DNA of 51,061 nt from contig JAOLZA010000012.1 in assembly GCA_028343615.1 (NCBI GenBank), forward strand, positions 1 through 51,061. Reading direction: 5' to 3'. The notes under the pieces are model-generated. The model saw nothing but the letters and a program-made list of their open reading frames with translations, was not told the origin of the DNA and ran no database searches. Made by a program: the position numbers and the translations under genes. Origin of the DNA: Verrucomicrobiota bacterium (GTDB lineage Bacteria > Verrucomicrobiota > Verrucomicrobiia > Limisphaerales > UBA1100). Positions 36,901 to 44,160 of this stretch are shown in pieces. The stretch's first letter is position 1; each line of letters begins with the position of its first letter.

Positions 36901-38555
36901 ATGTTTCCCGAACCCCAGTATTGATCACTATAAATAAGGCTATTACCCGTATCACCAATCCACCCCAAGGCAGATCCCAAGTCCCCAGGAGGCGTTAGTT
37001 TGCTTGGGTTATAATTGGTATATAATGGCCTGTAGATACCCACTTTAGCTCCATTGTCCCAGTGCTTTTCCCAGCCGCCTGCATTGTTGTTCATGGTGTT
37101 ATCCCATATCGGTCGAACTGGTGCCTGCACTTGCTCCCATGCCGGACCGCCTGGGCCGCCAGCACCCGCTAAAATACTGTCACCTCCGCCCATTGCACGA
37201 TACCGCGCCAAGGTGACATCTGCCGTACGCACCTCGAGTGGAATATGGCATTGAGAAAAAATAGTGTTGGTTAACTCCACCGTTCGCGTGATGGAAAGCT
37301 TAAGATTATCAAGTTTTTCTTCCGGAGTCGTACCCGTTTGTAACTGCAAAAGGTCGTCGGTATAAATAAACAGAACATCAATGTATTCCGTGTCACCACC
37401 GCGCATGTGCTCCAAAATCCCGGGCGAAGTGGGGCCAACAGACTGCCGAGCTGAACCGCCTCGGCCCCAAAGGCCAAAGCTTTGATTGGAGGGATTGATG
37501 GCCGCCAACAAAGGCTTATTGAAGCCCATGGAGTTAAGCAAATTATGGGAGCCGGTATTCACCGGTTCAGTCGACGAGCCTTCCTGGGTTTGTGTGGGGG
37601 TCGATGTGCCGGTTTTTAAGGTTCGTTGCAGCTCCGTCTTTTTGAATTGTTTCTTCAATTCAGCAAACGACCGACAATCCCCACAAGTCACGCCCGCACG
37701 ATGAGTATGGCCGCTTGGATCAATCAGTGCCTGCGCTTCTGAGCCACTCACCAACCGTTCCAACGCCTTCGCCTCGGGCGAGCCCTGACGTGCCACCTGC
37801 GTAGCGGGTAACCCCGCTTTCGTTGCAGCAGTTTTTACCGGTTGTTTTGCCTCCTCCAGTTCAATGACACCACCGCAGCCTGGAATTTTGGATTGATCCA
37901 CCTCCACGATGACATGTTTGCCATCAATCTCATGCGAAATCAAATACTGCGTGCCGAAGGTATCCACCACCGTGCCCATCAGTTTCCCGGGCTGGACGGT
38001 TTTCCGGCACACCATCATCAGCGTATCCGGATCATTATCCAGCCGACCCACCGAAGTTTCTGCGCCACCATTGATGAATCGGCGCACCACCACCTCGGTG
38101 CTCACCTGCAGGTCATCAAAAAGATTCAGTCGGATTTTTCCGCCCAACGTATTCAAACGCTCCAAGGCATCGGGCGAAAGCTTCACCCAGCGATGTCGTT
38201 TAGCTAAGTTGGATTCAGCAAACGTTGCAGGTCGTTCACTCTCCGGCACGTCCACAAACAACTCCGGGCCGTTCTTCCAAAGATCATATTGCCAGTAGCC
38301 CACCAAACTTAAAATCACGACCACCATCGACACCAAGCCCGCCACCAACGCGCGCTTATTTGCCACAGCCAAGCCTTCAACGGGTTCACCATTGTTACCA
38401 CGCAGGGCGTACTCCTCATTTTCCCAACGACGACAAATCGCCATCGCCTCATTTTTGTCAGTAGTGCCCGTACTGCGCTGCGTCCGCCGTCCATCAGCAG
38501 TCGCGTAGCAGCAAACCCAGTTATCACTTTTCAGTCGCTTACGTAAACTAGCCAT
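30936..38555 (-). CDS. Giant membrane-anchored multidomain metalloprotease (2539 aa)
   Basis: Residues 1-54 resemble the arm-type DNA-binding N-terminus of tyrosine recombinases (MASLRKRL, NWVCCYATADGRR, RSTGTTDKNEA). A membrane helix lies at 68-88, and the rest is probably extracytoplasmic. Around 388-460 is a segment like the start of a metzincin (DVLFIYTDD, LTNTIFSQCHIPLEVR). At ~740-960 is a fungalysin/thermolysin-type propeptide. HEYGH at 1137-1141 with GEAFSDYLA is an M36-like zinc site. A LamG-like domain spans ~1310-1520, with NHL-like beta-propeller repeats to ~1830. A second zinc site HELGHVLGAHH lies at 2120-2130, of metzincin type. A Gly/Pro linker and a C-terminal pre-peptidase-like beta domain finish it. 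No typical signal peptide is seen. Substrate and role are unknown. It is transcribed alone. Confidence 0.8.
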   Translation of the reverse strand: MASLRKRLKSDNWVCCYATADGRRTQRSTGTTDKNEAMAICRRWENEEYALRGNNGEPVEGLAVANKRALVAGLVSMVVVILSLVGYWQYDLWKNGPELFVDVPESERPATFAESNLAKRHRWVKLSPDALERLNTLGGKIRLNLFDDLQVSTEVVVRRFINGGAETSVGRLDNDPDTLMMVCRKTVQPGKLMGTVVDTFGTQYLISHEIDGKHVIVEVDQSKIPGCGGVIELEEAKQPVKTAATKAGLPATQVARQGSPEAKALERLVSGSEAQALIDPSGHTHRAGVTCGDCRSFAELKKQFKKTELQRTLKTGTSTPTQTQEGSSTEPVNTGSHNLLNSMGFNKPLLAAINPSNQSFGLWGRGGSARQSVGPTSPGILEHMRGGDTEYIDVLFIYTDDLLQLQTGTTPEEKLDNLKLSITRTVELTNTIFSQCHIPLEVRTADVTLARYRAMGGGDSILAGAGGPGGPAWEQVQAPVRPIWDNTMNNNAGGWEKHWDNGAKVGIYRPLYTNYNPSKLTPPGDLGSALGWIGDTGNSLIYSDQYWGSGNMASTPPEQVPYINLPSTATWTIVPEYDDKQSKADDNARLTYSSTRTPELNTGPVEHPDSSHTLDDSFTPGTPTGSMGAFLSHAEVQQYNDITGPDSGPVLIDIGTDNIQWIGGPEHGLATGSVVYFESWGTAPDTAGGKLPKWKVHQQPQKKTKVKVAAAEGGSDGSGDGGGAPRPPGGGAAPQQPGSGNEQQRTDAIKGQVTYPIVAGLNGVITRAQHYPQITVGKGKAHPMIEMGRASYWFLDFPGNSAKPEETARAFLGAMAEQLEMKADTSDLQTLQVKHGLGTGHTRFQQTLHGVPIYGAHVSVHQGTDGAVDTLHTKYFSDLNVDPAIRPKISITAAKGAAYRKGGITRPRMPGSGKLVWWPDEHGSAKLAWEVTICALKPLGDFHTVVDAETGRVLLQENRICFASGSGNVFKPNPYQMKGGDVNGTLVDNPTGGFNSGQPDNNSTELDGLMTNVTLPRLLDGIGQISGTYSDMVILNSTSLPDNDAVEATRVYNYSRNNLQFEQPTIYYTIDRIANYFISIGFSSGNTPPNGIRDANATRSCSQWNTADQSFYSSVNNSLHFGTGGVDDGEDGDIVAHEYGHAIQHDQNINWGGGEMGAMGEAFSDYLAASIFANDGDSLYQTHHAAAIGEWDAISYDTSFDNTPDVSKGNIKTILGGGTEYIDTNSSLGGADNNSTALSNNVQLVNVGDFVLGSTGQKMWFTDNNGSRVRRVDYNSTFGTTVDENSSITTIAGRLGSTDPFGPGSGSAAPSTGLVAYYPFNGNANDESGATVRNGTVNGASLSNDRFGESNSAYSFDGVDDNVTATPVLADSTSITISTWLRLDSNATIDSNRTIFMDGATAGGTRCMVRFQEGNCTFITKDNHALDVNASSLGGAWHQLVCVADDANNLKQIWIDGTKVGETTGWTGTANVGNHANLVIGSGDNQKPGSDNTTPFYHGSLDQVRVYSRALTAAEMGQLYTAENTQTALSVQLGTLGAIDVDSTGRVAFVDKNSTGGSRIRLIDTDGTMATIVGGGATDPLLMAAIDANGTAHNPAINYNFTNIDDIAFDDVNRLYLCDSVADRVWRRETNGTIFTFAGGGLFETDGQVALSTNIDGVKSLATFNGGFLAGRFVYLDTNTTARGVRIRRILVDNNASRRSVSTVAGVGFGGNDVDANSSTPGWPFAATNVTLTDVDGIKVLSGPRVYFGDGDRQRIRVVDSTGIISVVAGGGTTDNGDGNESDKALLGPVQGVAVDGEKQVYILGRTPLRGLRIRKCFGGPPIDPPNLRRVDGNKIYPDDLVGQIHADGEIWSRALWDIRAGIMASDVNGSQIADRIILQHHFAVPASSSMRIAALAMYSADMSLYSGAHNATIRQAFNDRGITVDSDYSTGGTGINLTLNTDYYVQRISGTQFALHTSWIDAVKNQGKVDFNATGFNIQLVRSSVADVEYGQAYDIGSSAVVGTNLLSGDVGGLRMDISGGFGQRYPNLHGAYGEFGMDAITSRADVVCILTEPVGGAAAGLAQKYTNRGSTPERDLISGTTRADDVDYNSTEVLSNRDSVRNLSLQGQYLSGGYTFQHELGHVLGAHHGLGDVGAGSGPATPGLHPHDQGITFSPYAYTNSNGVADTFLAVGNHFMSWGSTGFGTKYCTIMAYTSTRGSTQIPLYSSPVAFYRGEPTGRLRGMYLPPPLSPYSLPLYMDNSQCINAVGHLSAFYRDSNGSGRPSSRTSVRPSPPKGLPGERPVNFSRNSNQANAKGGNSGTAAAGAPTQVGPGGATNPGGGLGGANNPTTNTNRPSIPIGGGSNPTMPVIPGGGLGGTNNNPGGGGGLGTTPIMPVLPINPAVPNDHRYTATKWLGGRWAKNNTIFATVINGHNNGATHENTERTHPAFHGKSVWWYIEWPANATAVTLKQLEATTKGSAFDTTLGVMYVPKGQLATQVPLNNQYFKWNNNVPGGVGPFSTVSLPQVKLNPGDRIYFMVDGVGGVTGKIRLGVKMEK

Positions 38556-38560
38556 GATTT

Positions 38561-38664
38561 GGTAACAACTCTATTTTTACCTAAAATTTAATGGTAACAA
38601 CGTCCCGTTCACAATTCATTACCACGATAACTGGTGATACGCAAATGATTTCTTTGGTAACAAC
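38561..38664. repeat. Three direct copies of GGTAACAAC upstream of the giant gene
   Basis: Identical nonamers lie at 38561-38569, 38593-38601 and 38656-38664, spaced 32 and 63 bases start to start, near three and six helical turns. The first ends six bases upstream of the giant gene's ATG (as GTTGTTACC on its strand), and the second lies in the spacer of a candidate promoter. They could be binding sites for a regulator. Seen directly; function is inference. Confidence 0.45.
38586..38614 (-). promoter_or_regulatory. Candidate promoter of the giant gene
   Basis: On the minus strand TTGTGA (38614-38609) and TTAAAT (38591-38586) are 17 bases apart, four of six matches to each sigma70-type box. 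They would give a leader of roughly 25 bases before the ATG at 38555. The rest of the AT-rich 229-base divergent region 38556-38784 holds the nonamer repeats and the plus-strand promoter candidate. The match is modest. Confidence 0.35.
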
Positions 38665-38744
38665 AGCGTTTTTTGTTCACATATTTTAAAAGGTTTTTCC
38701 AGAAATTTCAATTTGCGGGTGAAATCAATTACCTTTTCAATCCC

Positions 38745-38772
38745 TTGACAGAATTCAAATCTGGATTATCTT
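38745..38772 (+). promoter_or_regulatory. Candidate promoter of the coiled-coil/MoxR cluster
   Basis: A perfect TTGACA at 38745-38750 is followed after 16 bases by TATCTT (38767-38772, four of six matches). Transcription would begin only about six bases before the ATG at 38785, so the mRNA would be nearly leaderless. That fits the lack of a Shine-Dalgarno sequence there. The -10 box is weak. Confidence 0.4.
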
Positions 38773-38784
38773 CATTCCTGTTCG

Positions 38785-40191
38785 ATGAATCAATCGAAAC
38801 TCACTCTCCATAAATTTTCCCGCCGTGTGAACGCAATGATGTTCCGCCGCACCGCACTGCGTTGGATGGGTGTGTGGCTTATGGGGCTGGGTGTGCTCGC
38901 ATTGGTGGTGCGGCTCACGGCGAGTCTGCCGCCTTATTGGTGGGCTTATGGTTTGGGGTCGCTGGCCATATTATTAGGAGTGGCGTGGCAGCGGGAATTG
39001 AAGCGCCGCCCCAATGCCGAACAACTCCGCGCTACGTTCGATAAAGAAAATAAAGCCGGCGGTTTGGTGATGGCCGATGCGGAAGTGGACACCGAGGCGT
39101 GGGCGGAACGGCAAAACCATTTGCGGCTCCCCAATTTGCGTTGGCGCGGCGGGCGCGCATATGGCGGGTTATTTCTGGCGTTGATTTTTTTGGGAATCAC
39201 GCTGCTCGTCCCCACACGCTTTGCCAAGCTGCTAGCGGAACCGCCGCTGGAGATTGGTCAAACCATTGAGCAGGCACGCGAGCAGGTGAATGTTTTGGAA
39301 GAGGAAAATATTCTATCCGAACAGGAAGCCGAAGTGAAACGTTCAGAACTGGATCGACTTAAGGAGGATGCCTCCGGTTTTAATCCGGCCAAAACTTGGG
39401 AAGCACTGGATCACCTCAAGTTATCCAATCAAAATCTCGCCGAACAAGCCGCGCAAGAAGCACTGGAAAAAATGGCAGCCCTCACCGAAGCCGAATTACT
39501 GGGTAACGCGGTGGATGAAATACCCAAGGATGCCGCACCCGATTCCGAGGAGAAAGCATTGAAAGAGCTCGGCGCGTTATTGAATGATTTACTAAATGAA
39601 GAAGCGTTGGAAAATCTTGCGCCGGAAATTCAAAAGGCACTCCAACAAGCCGGCCAAAAGAACCTACCGATGGACCCCAAACAACTCGCGCCGTTGCTCA
39701 AAGCGTTGCGCGAAAATAAAGACGCCCTCCAAAAACTTGCGCAGAAGTTGGCGCAAAACAATCTCATTCCACCTAATCTCGCCGAGCAACTCAAAGGCGA
39801 AGGCGAATTACCCGGTGGCGAAGCGCTCAAGGAGCTGCTGGCCAAGGGCGGGTTTGGGCAGGAAGAGCTGCGCGAATTTCTTGAACAAATGGGCCAAGGC
39901 AAAGGCGGCGTTCAACGCGGCCCTGGCGCAGGGCCCACGCAATATGGACAACCCACCGACGAAGCGGGCGCGGCATTTAAGGAACAAAAACTTTCGCCCA
40001 GCGTAAGCCTCAATCAGGCGCGCCTCGCGGGGGTGACCTCCAGCGCGCCGGAAGTCACCGGCGGCGAAGCCGTGCTCGGCCGCAATGCATTGCAAAACAC
40101 CCAAGCCGGCGGCGGCAGCGCACTGACAGCACCAATGCTACCACAGCATCGCGGCACGGTGAATCGGTTCTTCCAACGTGATGATGAATAG
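38785..40191 (+). CDS. Membrane protein with long coiled-coil, first gene of MoxR/vWA cluster
   Basis: A 468-residue protein. Membrane helices lie at about 23-45 and 51-68, with a third at about 127-147. After it comes a long charged, heptad-like helical region (about 155-350), rich in Glu, Gln, Lys, Ala and Leu (EQAREQVNVLEEENILSEQEAEV, then QKALQQAGQKNLPM, QKLAQKLAQNN). The last ~100 residues are Gly/Gln-rich and low-complexity, ending in a basic RFFQRDDE. I do not recognise the family. Similar membrane coiled-coil proteins commonly stand near MoxR genes in PVC bacteria, and it could be a structural stalk or adaptor for the ABC/vWA proteins. A 128-base gap with a palindrome separates it from moxR. 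Confidence 0.6.
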   Translation: MNQSKLTLHKFSRRVNAMMFRRTALRWMGVWLMGLGVLALVVRLTASLPPYWWAYGLGSLAILLGVAWQRELKRRPNAEQLRATFDKENKAGGLVMADAEVDTEAWAERQNHLRLPNLRWRGGRAYGGLFLALIFLGITLLVPTRFAKLLAEPPLEIGQTIEQAREQVNVLEEENILSEQEAEVKRSELDRLKEDASGFNPAKTWEALDHLKLSNQNLAEQAAQEALEKMAALTEAELLGNAVDEIPKDAAPDSEEKALKELGALLNDLLNEEALENLAPEIQKALQQAGQKNLPMDPKQLAPLLKALRENKDALQKLAQKLAQNNLIPPNLAEQLKGEGELPGGEALKELLAKGGFGQEELREFLEQMGQGKGGVQRGPGAGPTQYGQPTDEAGAAFKEQKLSPSVSLNQARLAGVTSSAPEVTGGEAVLGRNALQNTQAGGGSALTAPMLPQHRGTVNRFFQRDDE

Positions 40192-40217
40192 TTACTAGAG
40201 ACATGCTTTGCGCGTGT

Positions 40218-40234
40218 TATTGAGTCACTCAATA
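40218..40234. promoter_or_regulatory. 17-base palindrome between the coiled-coil gene and moxR
   Basis: TATTGAGTcACTCAATA is a perfect eight-base inverted repeat around one base. It lies 26 bases after the first gene's stop and 85 before the moxR start. It is followed by a T-rich stretch, so it could be an operator or a weak attenuator (seven pairs around a TCA loop). Seen directly; role unknown. Confidence 0.4.
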
Positions 40235-40319
40235 GTTTCATTATTTTTATTAATGAATCCCCCCGCCTTTTTTGCGTGAACGGCCCGCCCTGTGTAGTTA
40301 AGATTTCCTCACAATTCCT

Positions 40320-41363
40320 ATGAGTGAAACTACCCGCCTGCTCAAGCCGGAAGAACTGACTCCGGCCACTGAACTCACCCGGCAAGTGCTGGAGCAACTC
40401 GATCGCAGCCTACTCGGCCGCGAGGAGCTGCATCGGCTCGTGCTCATTGGCCTACTCAGTCGCGGCCATATCCTGCTTGAAGGCCTTCCCGGCTTAGGTA
40501 AAACCGCCCTCGTACAAACCATCGGCAACGTGATGAAACTGCAATTCAGCCGCGTGCAGTTTACGCCAGACCTAATGCCAGGCGATGTGGTGGGCACGCA
40601 TATTTTGCAAGAGACAGACACGGGTAAACGCGAAATGATTTTTGAACCCGGACCGGTGTTCACTAATATTTTGTTGGCGGACGAAATCAACCGCGCCTCG
40701 CCCAAGACCCAAAGTGCGATGCTCGAAACGATGCAGGAACACTCGGTCACTTTGCGCGGCCAAACGCGGCCGCTGCCCGATCCGTTCTTCGTGCTCGCCA
40801 GCCAAAACCCCATCGAGATGGAGGGCACCTACCCCCTGCCTGAGGCGCAACTGGACCGGTTTCTTTTTCGCGTGATGTTCGATGCGGTAGATGCGCCGGT
40901 GTTGCAAAACATCATCACCGGCCGCCGCCGCGGCGATGTACCCGCACCGGAGTGGCAGCTCGATGCGGATGACCTCAAATATCTATTCACCGTCATGGAA
41001 AACATTTTCCTACCCAAGCCAGTGGCGAGCTACATCGCGCGGCTGGTGTCAGCCACTCATCCGGACAACGCCGAGGCGCCGGAGCCGGTGACGCGCTACG
41101 TGCAGTACGGCGCCTCTCCGCGGGCCGCCATCGCCATGGCCGAGGCGGCGCGGGCGCACGCGTTGGTCGATGGCCGCCCCACGGTGGGCTTTGAGGATGT
41201 GCGTGCCATCGCACGGCCGGTGTTGAATCATCGGCTTATTTTAAACTATCAGGCCCGCTTCGACCGCATGGACGCACACGGCGTATTAGATCAACTGTTG
41301 GAATCTCTGGATGACACCGGCCTGCATTTGCCTGAGGACGTTTCCCTGCAACCCACCGGATGA
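40320..41363 (+). CDS. moxR: MoxR-family AAA+ ATPase
   Basis: A 347-residue AAA+ ATPase. Walker A is GLPGLGKT at 55-62 and Walker B is LLADEIN at 118-124. RASPKTQSAMLETMQE follows, the MoxR signature, and NPIEMEGTYPLPEAQLDRFLFR with the sensor and arginine-finger residues. MoxR proteins act as chaperone-like remodelling ATPases, usually working with vWA-domain partners encoded next to them, exactly as here (DUF58, BatA-like and vWA genes downstream). No signal peptide; cytoplasmic. Its TGA stop overlaps the next start as ATGA. No Shine-Dalgarno sequence precedes its ATG. Confidence 0.95.
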   Translation: MSETTRLLKPEELTPATELTRQVLEQLDRSLLGREELHRLVLIGLLSRGHILLEGLPGLGKTALVQTIGNVMKLQFSRVQFTPDLMPGDVVGTHILQETDTGKREMIFEPGPVFTNILLADEINRASPKTQSAMLETMQEHSVTLRGQTRPLPDPFFVLASQNPIEMEGTYPLPEAQLDRFLFRVMFDAVDAPVLQNIITGRRRGDVPAPEWQLDADDLKYLFTVMENIFLPKPVASYIARLVSATHPDNAEAPEPVTRYVQYGASPRAAIAMAEAARAHALVDGRPTVGFEDVRAIARPVLNHRLILNYQARFDRMDAHGVLDQLLESLDDTGLHLPEDVSLQPTG

Positions 41364-43234
41364 GCCATTTTTGGCAAACTACGTATGTCACACTACTGCT
41401 GACCTTCAGCATGTTGGCTGGGGAATTGACGTTCAAAAACGTGCACGTCCGCACACGTACCCTCGCCGACGCGAAACGTTCTCACGGCTACGCAGTGCAC
41501 CAATTTGAGCTGGAGAATCTCTCCGGGAAAAAACGCAAAGTATCGATTCAATTTCCGGCAGGAGGTCAATACAACGGATCCAACATCACAGATCTGCGCC
41601 GCACCGTGACACTCGGCCCAAATAGCCGCAAAGTGGTTTCGCTATACCAACCGCCCCTTTCCATCGACTCTTTTGACAACAGCGCATTTATCATCGTGGA
41701 TGGAGAAAGGCGGCGGCTGGATAATGCCTTTGGCAGCCATGTAGACAGCCGCGCCAATCTGAGTATCCACCAGCCGGCGGTGGTGCTGGCCAGTCGTTCG
41801 TGGAACGGCAAGTTTGCCCGGAATCCGACATACGAGGTGAACATCGCCGAAGGACTCATCACCCAGTGGGCCCGCCATTGGCTAGCGTATAGCGGGTTTG
41901 ACGTGGTGGTGATGCGCGCGAATGAATGGAACGTAGCTCCGACTGAGGTCCGAATGGCCATCGTGCAATACGTGCGCGCGGGTGGACGGCTGTTCGTACT
42001 GGGATCCATCACTTTGCCGCCGGACACCCGAAAGCTGAACATCACCCAACTGGCCGCCCGGCAGCAGTCGGCAAGCGCTCTGTTAGAAAAAGTAAACACC
42101 ATTAGCCACTCCAAATCCTCTGGAAGAATAAACGACTTTCCAATGATGAATGAGGAACAATGGCAGTCTGGAAACCGGCCAGCACCGAATCCCTCCACAA
42201 CCGCGAGTTCCGTGCATGCTCTAGGGTGGGGACTGATCCGAGTGCTGGATCCTACGGGCAACGAAAGAAGAAATAATCGGAGCATGTTAGAGGCAACTGA
42301 AAATCTCGGTTCCAACGAACAAGTCAGGATGCCAGCGCTGGCATCCGTGATGGCCGGCGCTCGGTTTTCGGGCAGCTTCGACGATTACTTTCCCATCGTG
42401 GAAGACTCCGGCGTGCCGGTGCGATTGATGATTGTGATTTTAATTGGGTTTGTGGTGCTGGCGGGACCGGTGAATTTGGTGTTACTGCACAAGCTTAAGC
42501 GGCGGACGTGGTTTTTGTGGACTCTCCCGGCAATATCAATACTCACCAGTGCAGTGGTGTTTGCCACAGCGCTGCTCAACGAGGGCTTCACGCCCACGGT
42601 GCGTCGCGATGTCATCACGATTCTCGATCAACAAACCCAGCAAGCCACCACCGTGGGCGCGCTGGGCATTTACGCGCCGGTAGCCCCGGGGAACCTGGAA
42701 TTCTCCGCACACACAGAGGTGACTCCGTTGCTCAGCTCCCGCGGTCAGGATTCCGGCAGTAATCGCGGAATAGACTGGACGAAAGGGCAACTCTTTACCG
42801 GGAAATGGATAGCATCGCGCGTACCAGCACATTTTACTGTAAGAAAAAGTGAGTCGCGCAAGGAACGCCTCAGTGTCACATGGGAAAGTAGCACGCCCAC
42901 AGTGGTGAACAGCCTCGGTACGGATATCACCTACTTGTGCTTGGCGGATGCACAGGGAAACATTTTTGAAGCCACCCGCCTCCGTGCCGGGCAACGCGCC
43001 AAACTCCAGCGTGTCGCGGGCAAACAAACGGTCATCGATTATTTGAACACGAATCTCTTGTTGTCTACCGACAAGAACACCCCGGAAAGTGAGTACCTGA
43101 AAAATCTCACGCCGAGCACCTACCTCGCGCGGCTGGATGACTCACCCTTTATGGAAAATCCCATCGGCCGCGGGCAGCTCAAGACACACGCGGTGGTGCT
43201 GGGCGTGCTCACAAAAGCGGAGGCCGGCCCGTGA
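41360..43234 (+). CDS. Large membrane protein of the MoxR/ABC cluster, function unknown
   Basis: A 624-residue protein. An N-terminal signal-like helix (about 1-21) is followed by a beta-rich extracytoplasmic region, including FDVVVMRANEWNVAPTEVR and AIVQYVRAGGRLFVLGS, which resembles a GATase1/flavodoxin-like fold. Two membrane helices lie near 352-375 and 383-402 (LMIVILIGFVVLAGPVNLVLL and a second). About 215 beta-rich residues follow. The layout is reminiscent of GldG-like or ABC-associated membrane proteins in the PVC and Bacteroidota groups, but I do not recognise a named family. It is tied to moxR by ATGA and to the ABC ATPase gene by GTGA, so it is probably the membrane partner of that transporter. 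Confidence 0.7.
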   Translation: MSHFWQTTYVTLLLTFSMLAGELTFKNVHVRTRTLADAKRSHGYAVHQFELENLSGKKRKVSIQFPAGGQYNGSNITDLRRTVTLGPNSRKVVSLYQPPLSIDSFDNSAFIIVDGERRRLDNAFGSHVDSRANLSIHQPAVVLASRSWNGKFARNPTYEVNIAEGLITQWARHWLAYSGFDVVVMRANEWNVAPTEVRMAIVQYVRAGGRLFVLGSITLPPDTRKLNITQLAARQQSASALLEKVNTISHSKSSGRINDFPMMNEEQWQSGNRPAPNPSTTASSVHALGWGLIRVLDPTGNERRNNRSMLEATENLGSNEQVRMPALASVMAGARFSGSFDDYFPIVEDSGVPVRLMIVILIGFVVLAGPVNLVLLHKLKRRTWFLWTLPAISILTSAVVFATALLNEGFTPTVRRDVITILDQQTQQATTVGALGIYAPVAPGNLEFSAHTEVTPLLSSRGQDSGSNRGIDWTKGQLFTGKWIASRVPAHFTVRKSESRKERLSVTWESSTPTVVNSLGTDITYLCLADAQGNIFEATRLRAGQRAKLQRVAGKQTVIDYLNTNLLLSTDKNTPESEYLKNLTPSTYLARLDDSPFMENPIGRGQLKTHAVVLGVLTKAEAGP

Positions 43235-44160
43235 AGATTCGCGTGCAAAATCTGCGGCGCGAGTTTGGCAAAACAATCGCGGTAAACTCCGTTTCCTTTG
43301 AGTTTGAGTCCGGCCAAATCTATGCCTTCGTCGGCCCCAATGGCGCGGGTAAAACCACCACCATGCGCATTATGGCCACACTTGATGAGCCTAACACCGG
43401 TGATGTGTTTATGGACGATCTCTCGGTAGTCGAGTATCCGGAAAAGGCGCGCCACCTCATCGGCTTTGTCCCCGATGAACTGAAGCCTTACTGGGACACC
43501 ACGGTACACGAGTACCTCGATTTTTTCGCACGCGCCTACGGACTGCGCGGCAGCCAACGCACAGACGCCGTGGCCAGCGTAGAGGAATTCACCAACGTAG
43601 CGGGCATTCGCGAGAAGACGCTGCGCTCGTTGTCCAAAGGCATGAAACAACGCGTCAGCCTCGGGCGTGCGTTGGTGGCCGACCCGCAAGTACTCATCCT
43701 CGACGAACCCGCCGCCGGATTAGATCCCCGCGCGCGGGTGGAGTTGCGCGAACTGCTCACCCTCCTCGCCAAACAGGGCAAAGCCATCCTCATCAGCTCG
43801 CACATTCTCACCGAGCTTACGGAGATTTGCGATGGCGTGATCATCATCGAGCAAGGCAAGCTGTTGGAAAGCGGCAACATCGATGACGTGATGGCCAAGC
43901 GCACGCCGCGCCGCACCTACGCTCTGCGCGTGTTGGGCGAGCCGCAGGATTTGCTGCGCGAGCTATTGCAAACCGCCCATGTGGAAAACCCGCGCGTGGC
44001 AGGTGCCGAGTTGCATTTCGAAGTAGAAGGCGGTGAGGATGAAGCCTTTGGCGTACTTAACACCCTCATCGGCAACGGCCATCGTGTGATTGAATTCCGC
44101 CAAACCAAAGCGAACCTCGAGGACATCTTCATGAATGTCACGGAAGGAGGAGTGCAATGA
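43231..44160 (+). CDS. ABC transporter ATP-binding protein
   Basis: A 309-residue ABC ATPase. Walker A GPNGAGKTT is at 35-43, the signature LSKGMKQR at 134-141, Walker B LILDEP at 155-160 followed by AAGLDP, and the H-loop histidine is H191 in ISSHILTE. The type resembles ATPases of ABC-2/gliding-type exporters. The C-terminal ~80 residues form an accessory domain. It starts with GTG at 43231, overlapping the previous stop as GTGA, and ends in an ATGA overlap with the permease gene. It energises the neighbouring permease. The cargo is unknown; a surface polymer, lipid or protein-release function is possible. Confidence 0.93.
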   Translation: MKIRVQNLRREFGKTIAVNSVSFEFESGQIYAFVGPNGAGKTTTMRIMATLDEPNTGDVFMDDLSVVEYPEKARHLIGFVPDELKPYWDTTVHEYLDFFARAYGLRGSQRTDAVASVEEFTNVAGIREKTLRSLSKGMKQRVSLGRALVADPQVLILDEPAAGLDPRARVELRELLTLLAKQGKAILISSHILTELTEICDGVIIIEQGKLLESGNIDDVMAKRTPRRTYALRVLGEPQDLLRELLQTAHVENPRVAGAELHFEVEGGEDEAFGVLNTLIGNGHRVIEFRQTKANLEDIFMNVTEGGVQ

